From Deltaproteobacteria bacterium (GTDB taxonomy: Bacteria; Desulfobacterota_C; Deferrisomatia; Deferrisomatales; JACRMM01): a stretch of 14,296 bases of DNA. The translations under genes and the position numbers were made by a program. The notes beneath the pieces are model-generated. The model did no database searches. It was given only the letters and a program-made list of their open reading frames with translations, and had not been told where the DNA came from. How positions within the stretch are numbered: position 1 is the first letter of the stretch; every line of letters starts with the position of its first letter. Positions 14,147 through 14,296 of this stretch are shown here, one piece after another. The stretch is taken from the NCBI GenBank assembly GCA_016218905.1, contig JACRCS010000219.1:1-14296 (forward strand), written 5' to 3'.

Positions 14147-14296
14147 ATGAAGAGGTACGAGGTTGAGAAGATCCGAAACGTTGCCCTCGTGGGCCACGGC
14201 GGTTCCGGCAAGACGACCCTTGGCGAAGCGCTCCTCTTCGACGGCGGGGTCACCACCCGGCTGGGTCGCGTGGACGACGGTACTTCGCTGCTCAAC
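14147..14296 (+). CDS. fusA: EF-G-like translational GTPase, N-terminus only
   Basis: The first 50 codons of a gene that leaves the window. The protein begins MKRYEVEKIRNVALVGHGGS and the P-loop GHGGSGKT is at 16-23; FDGGVTTRLGRVDDGTS follows. The GHGGSGKT loop and RLGRVDDGT are typical of the second EF-G type (FusA2-like), whereas canonical EF-G has a GHIDAGKTT loop. Start ATG at 14147 with AAGGAG six bases upstream. A 48-base gap separates it from coaX without a visible terminator, so it may be co-transcribed. The function of FusA2-type factors is unsettled, so the symbol is provisional. Confidence 0.85.
   Translation, partial: MKRYEVEKIRNVALVGHGGSGKTTLGEALLFDGGVTTRLGRVDDGTSLLN

Overview
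The window is high-GC bacterial chromosome. Gene content (glutamyl-tRNA reductase route, a SUMT–uroporphyrinogen-III synthase fusion, an AhbD-like radical SAM enzyme, a CcsA/ResC-type cytochrome c assembly protein, a class-III pantothenate kinase beside BirA, an EF-G-like GTPase) suggests a Gram-negative of the deltaproteobacterial / NC10–Rokubacteria type. That placement is an inference from gene style, not a measured phylogeny.

Layout. At the left edge lies the first dozen codons of a leftward IS1595-like transposase, then two perfect palindromes and a degenerate CCTAAAGCCT array (about 139-241). Next come leftward genes for a Gdt1/UPF0016 cation exporter (230-925), a DUF488-like N-terminal remnant (about 926-1001) and a 42-residue basic protein (1054-1182). 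From 1289 to 10192 runs a leftward tetrapyrrole cluster. In transcription order it holds a 42-codon ORF, a deoxyhypusine-synthase-like protein, precorrin-2 dehydrogenase (sirC type), ccsA, hemA, hemC, cobA-hemD fusion, ahbD-like radical SAM, and hemE. Several junctions overlap by ATGA or TAATG, and a good sigma70-type promoter (10221-10250) precedes the first ORF. Divergent from it are a NarL-type sensor kinase (10383-11435) and response regulator (11410-12048). After a GTGGAC hairpin array come birA, coaX and the start of an EF-G-like gene, all rightward.

How it fits together. HemA makes the glutamate-derived precursor (hemL and hemB are not in the window). HemC and the HemD domain make uroporphyrinogen III. 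The CobA domain plus the SirC-like enzyme lead to sirohydrochlorin, and HemE leads to coproporphyrinogen. The AhbD-like protein resembles the last enzyme of the siroheme-dependent heme route. CcsA would use heme for cytochrome c maturation.

The most unusual feature is the set of short-period repeat arrays that fill nearly every larger gap and run into the ends of some genes. There are four unrelated unit families: CCTAAAGCCT; 9-bp GTCCACNNN; GATC-rich TTGTCGG/TGATCAG; and TTCTGCGTGCAGCG. Two families occur twice. The GATC-rich array brackets the ahbD-hemE pair as direct repeats, and the 9-bp unit encodes a VDE tail on the Gdt1 protein.
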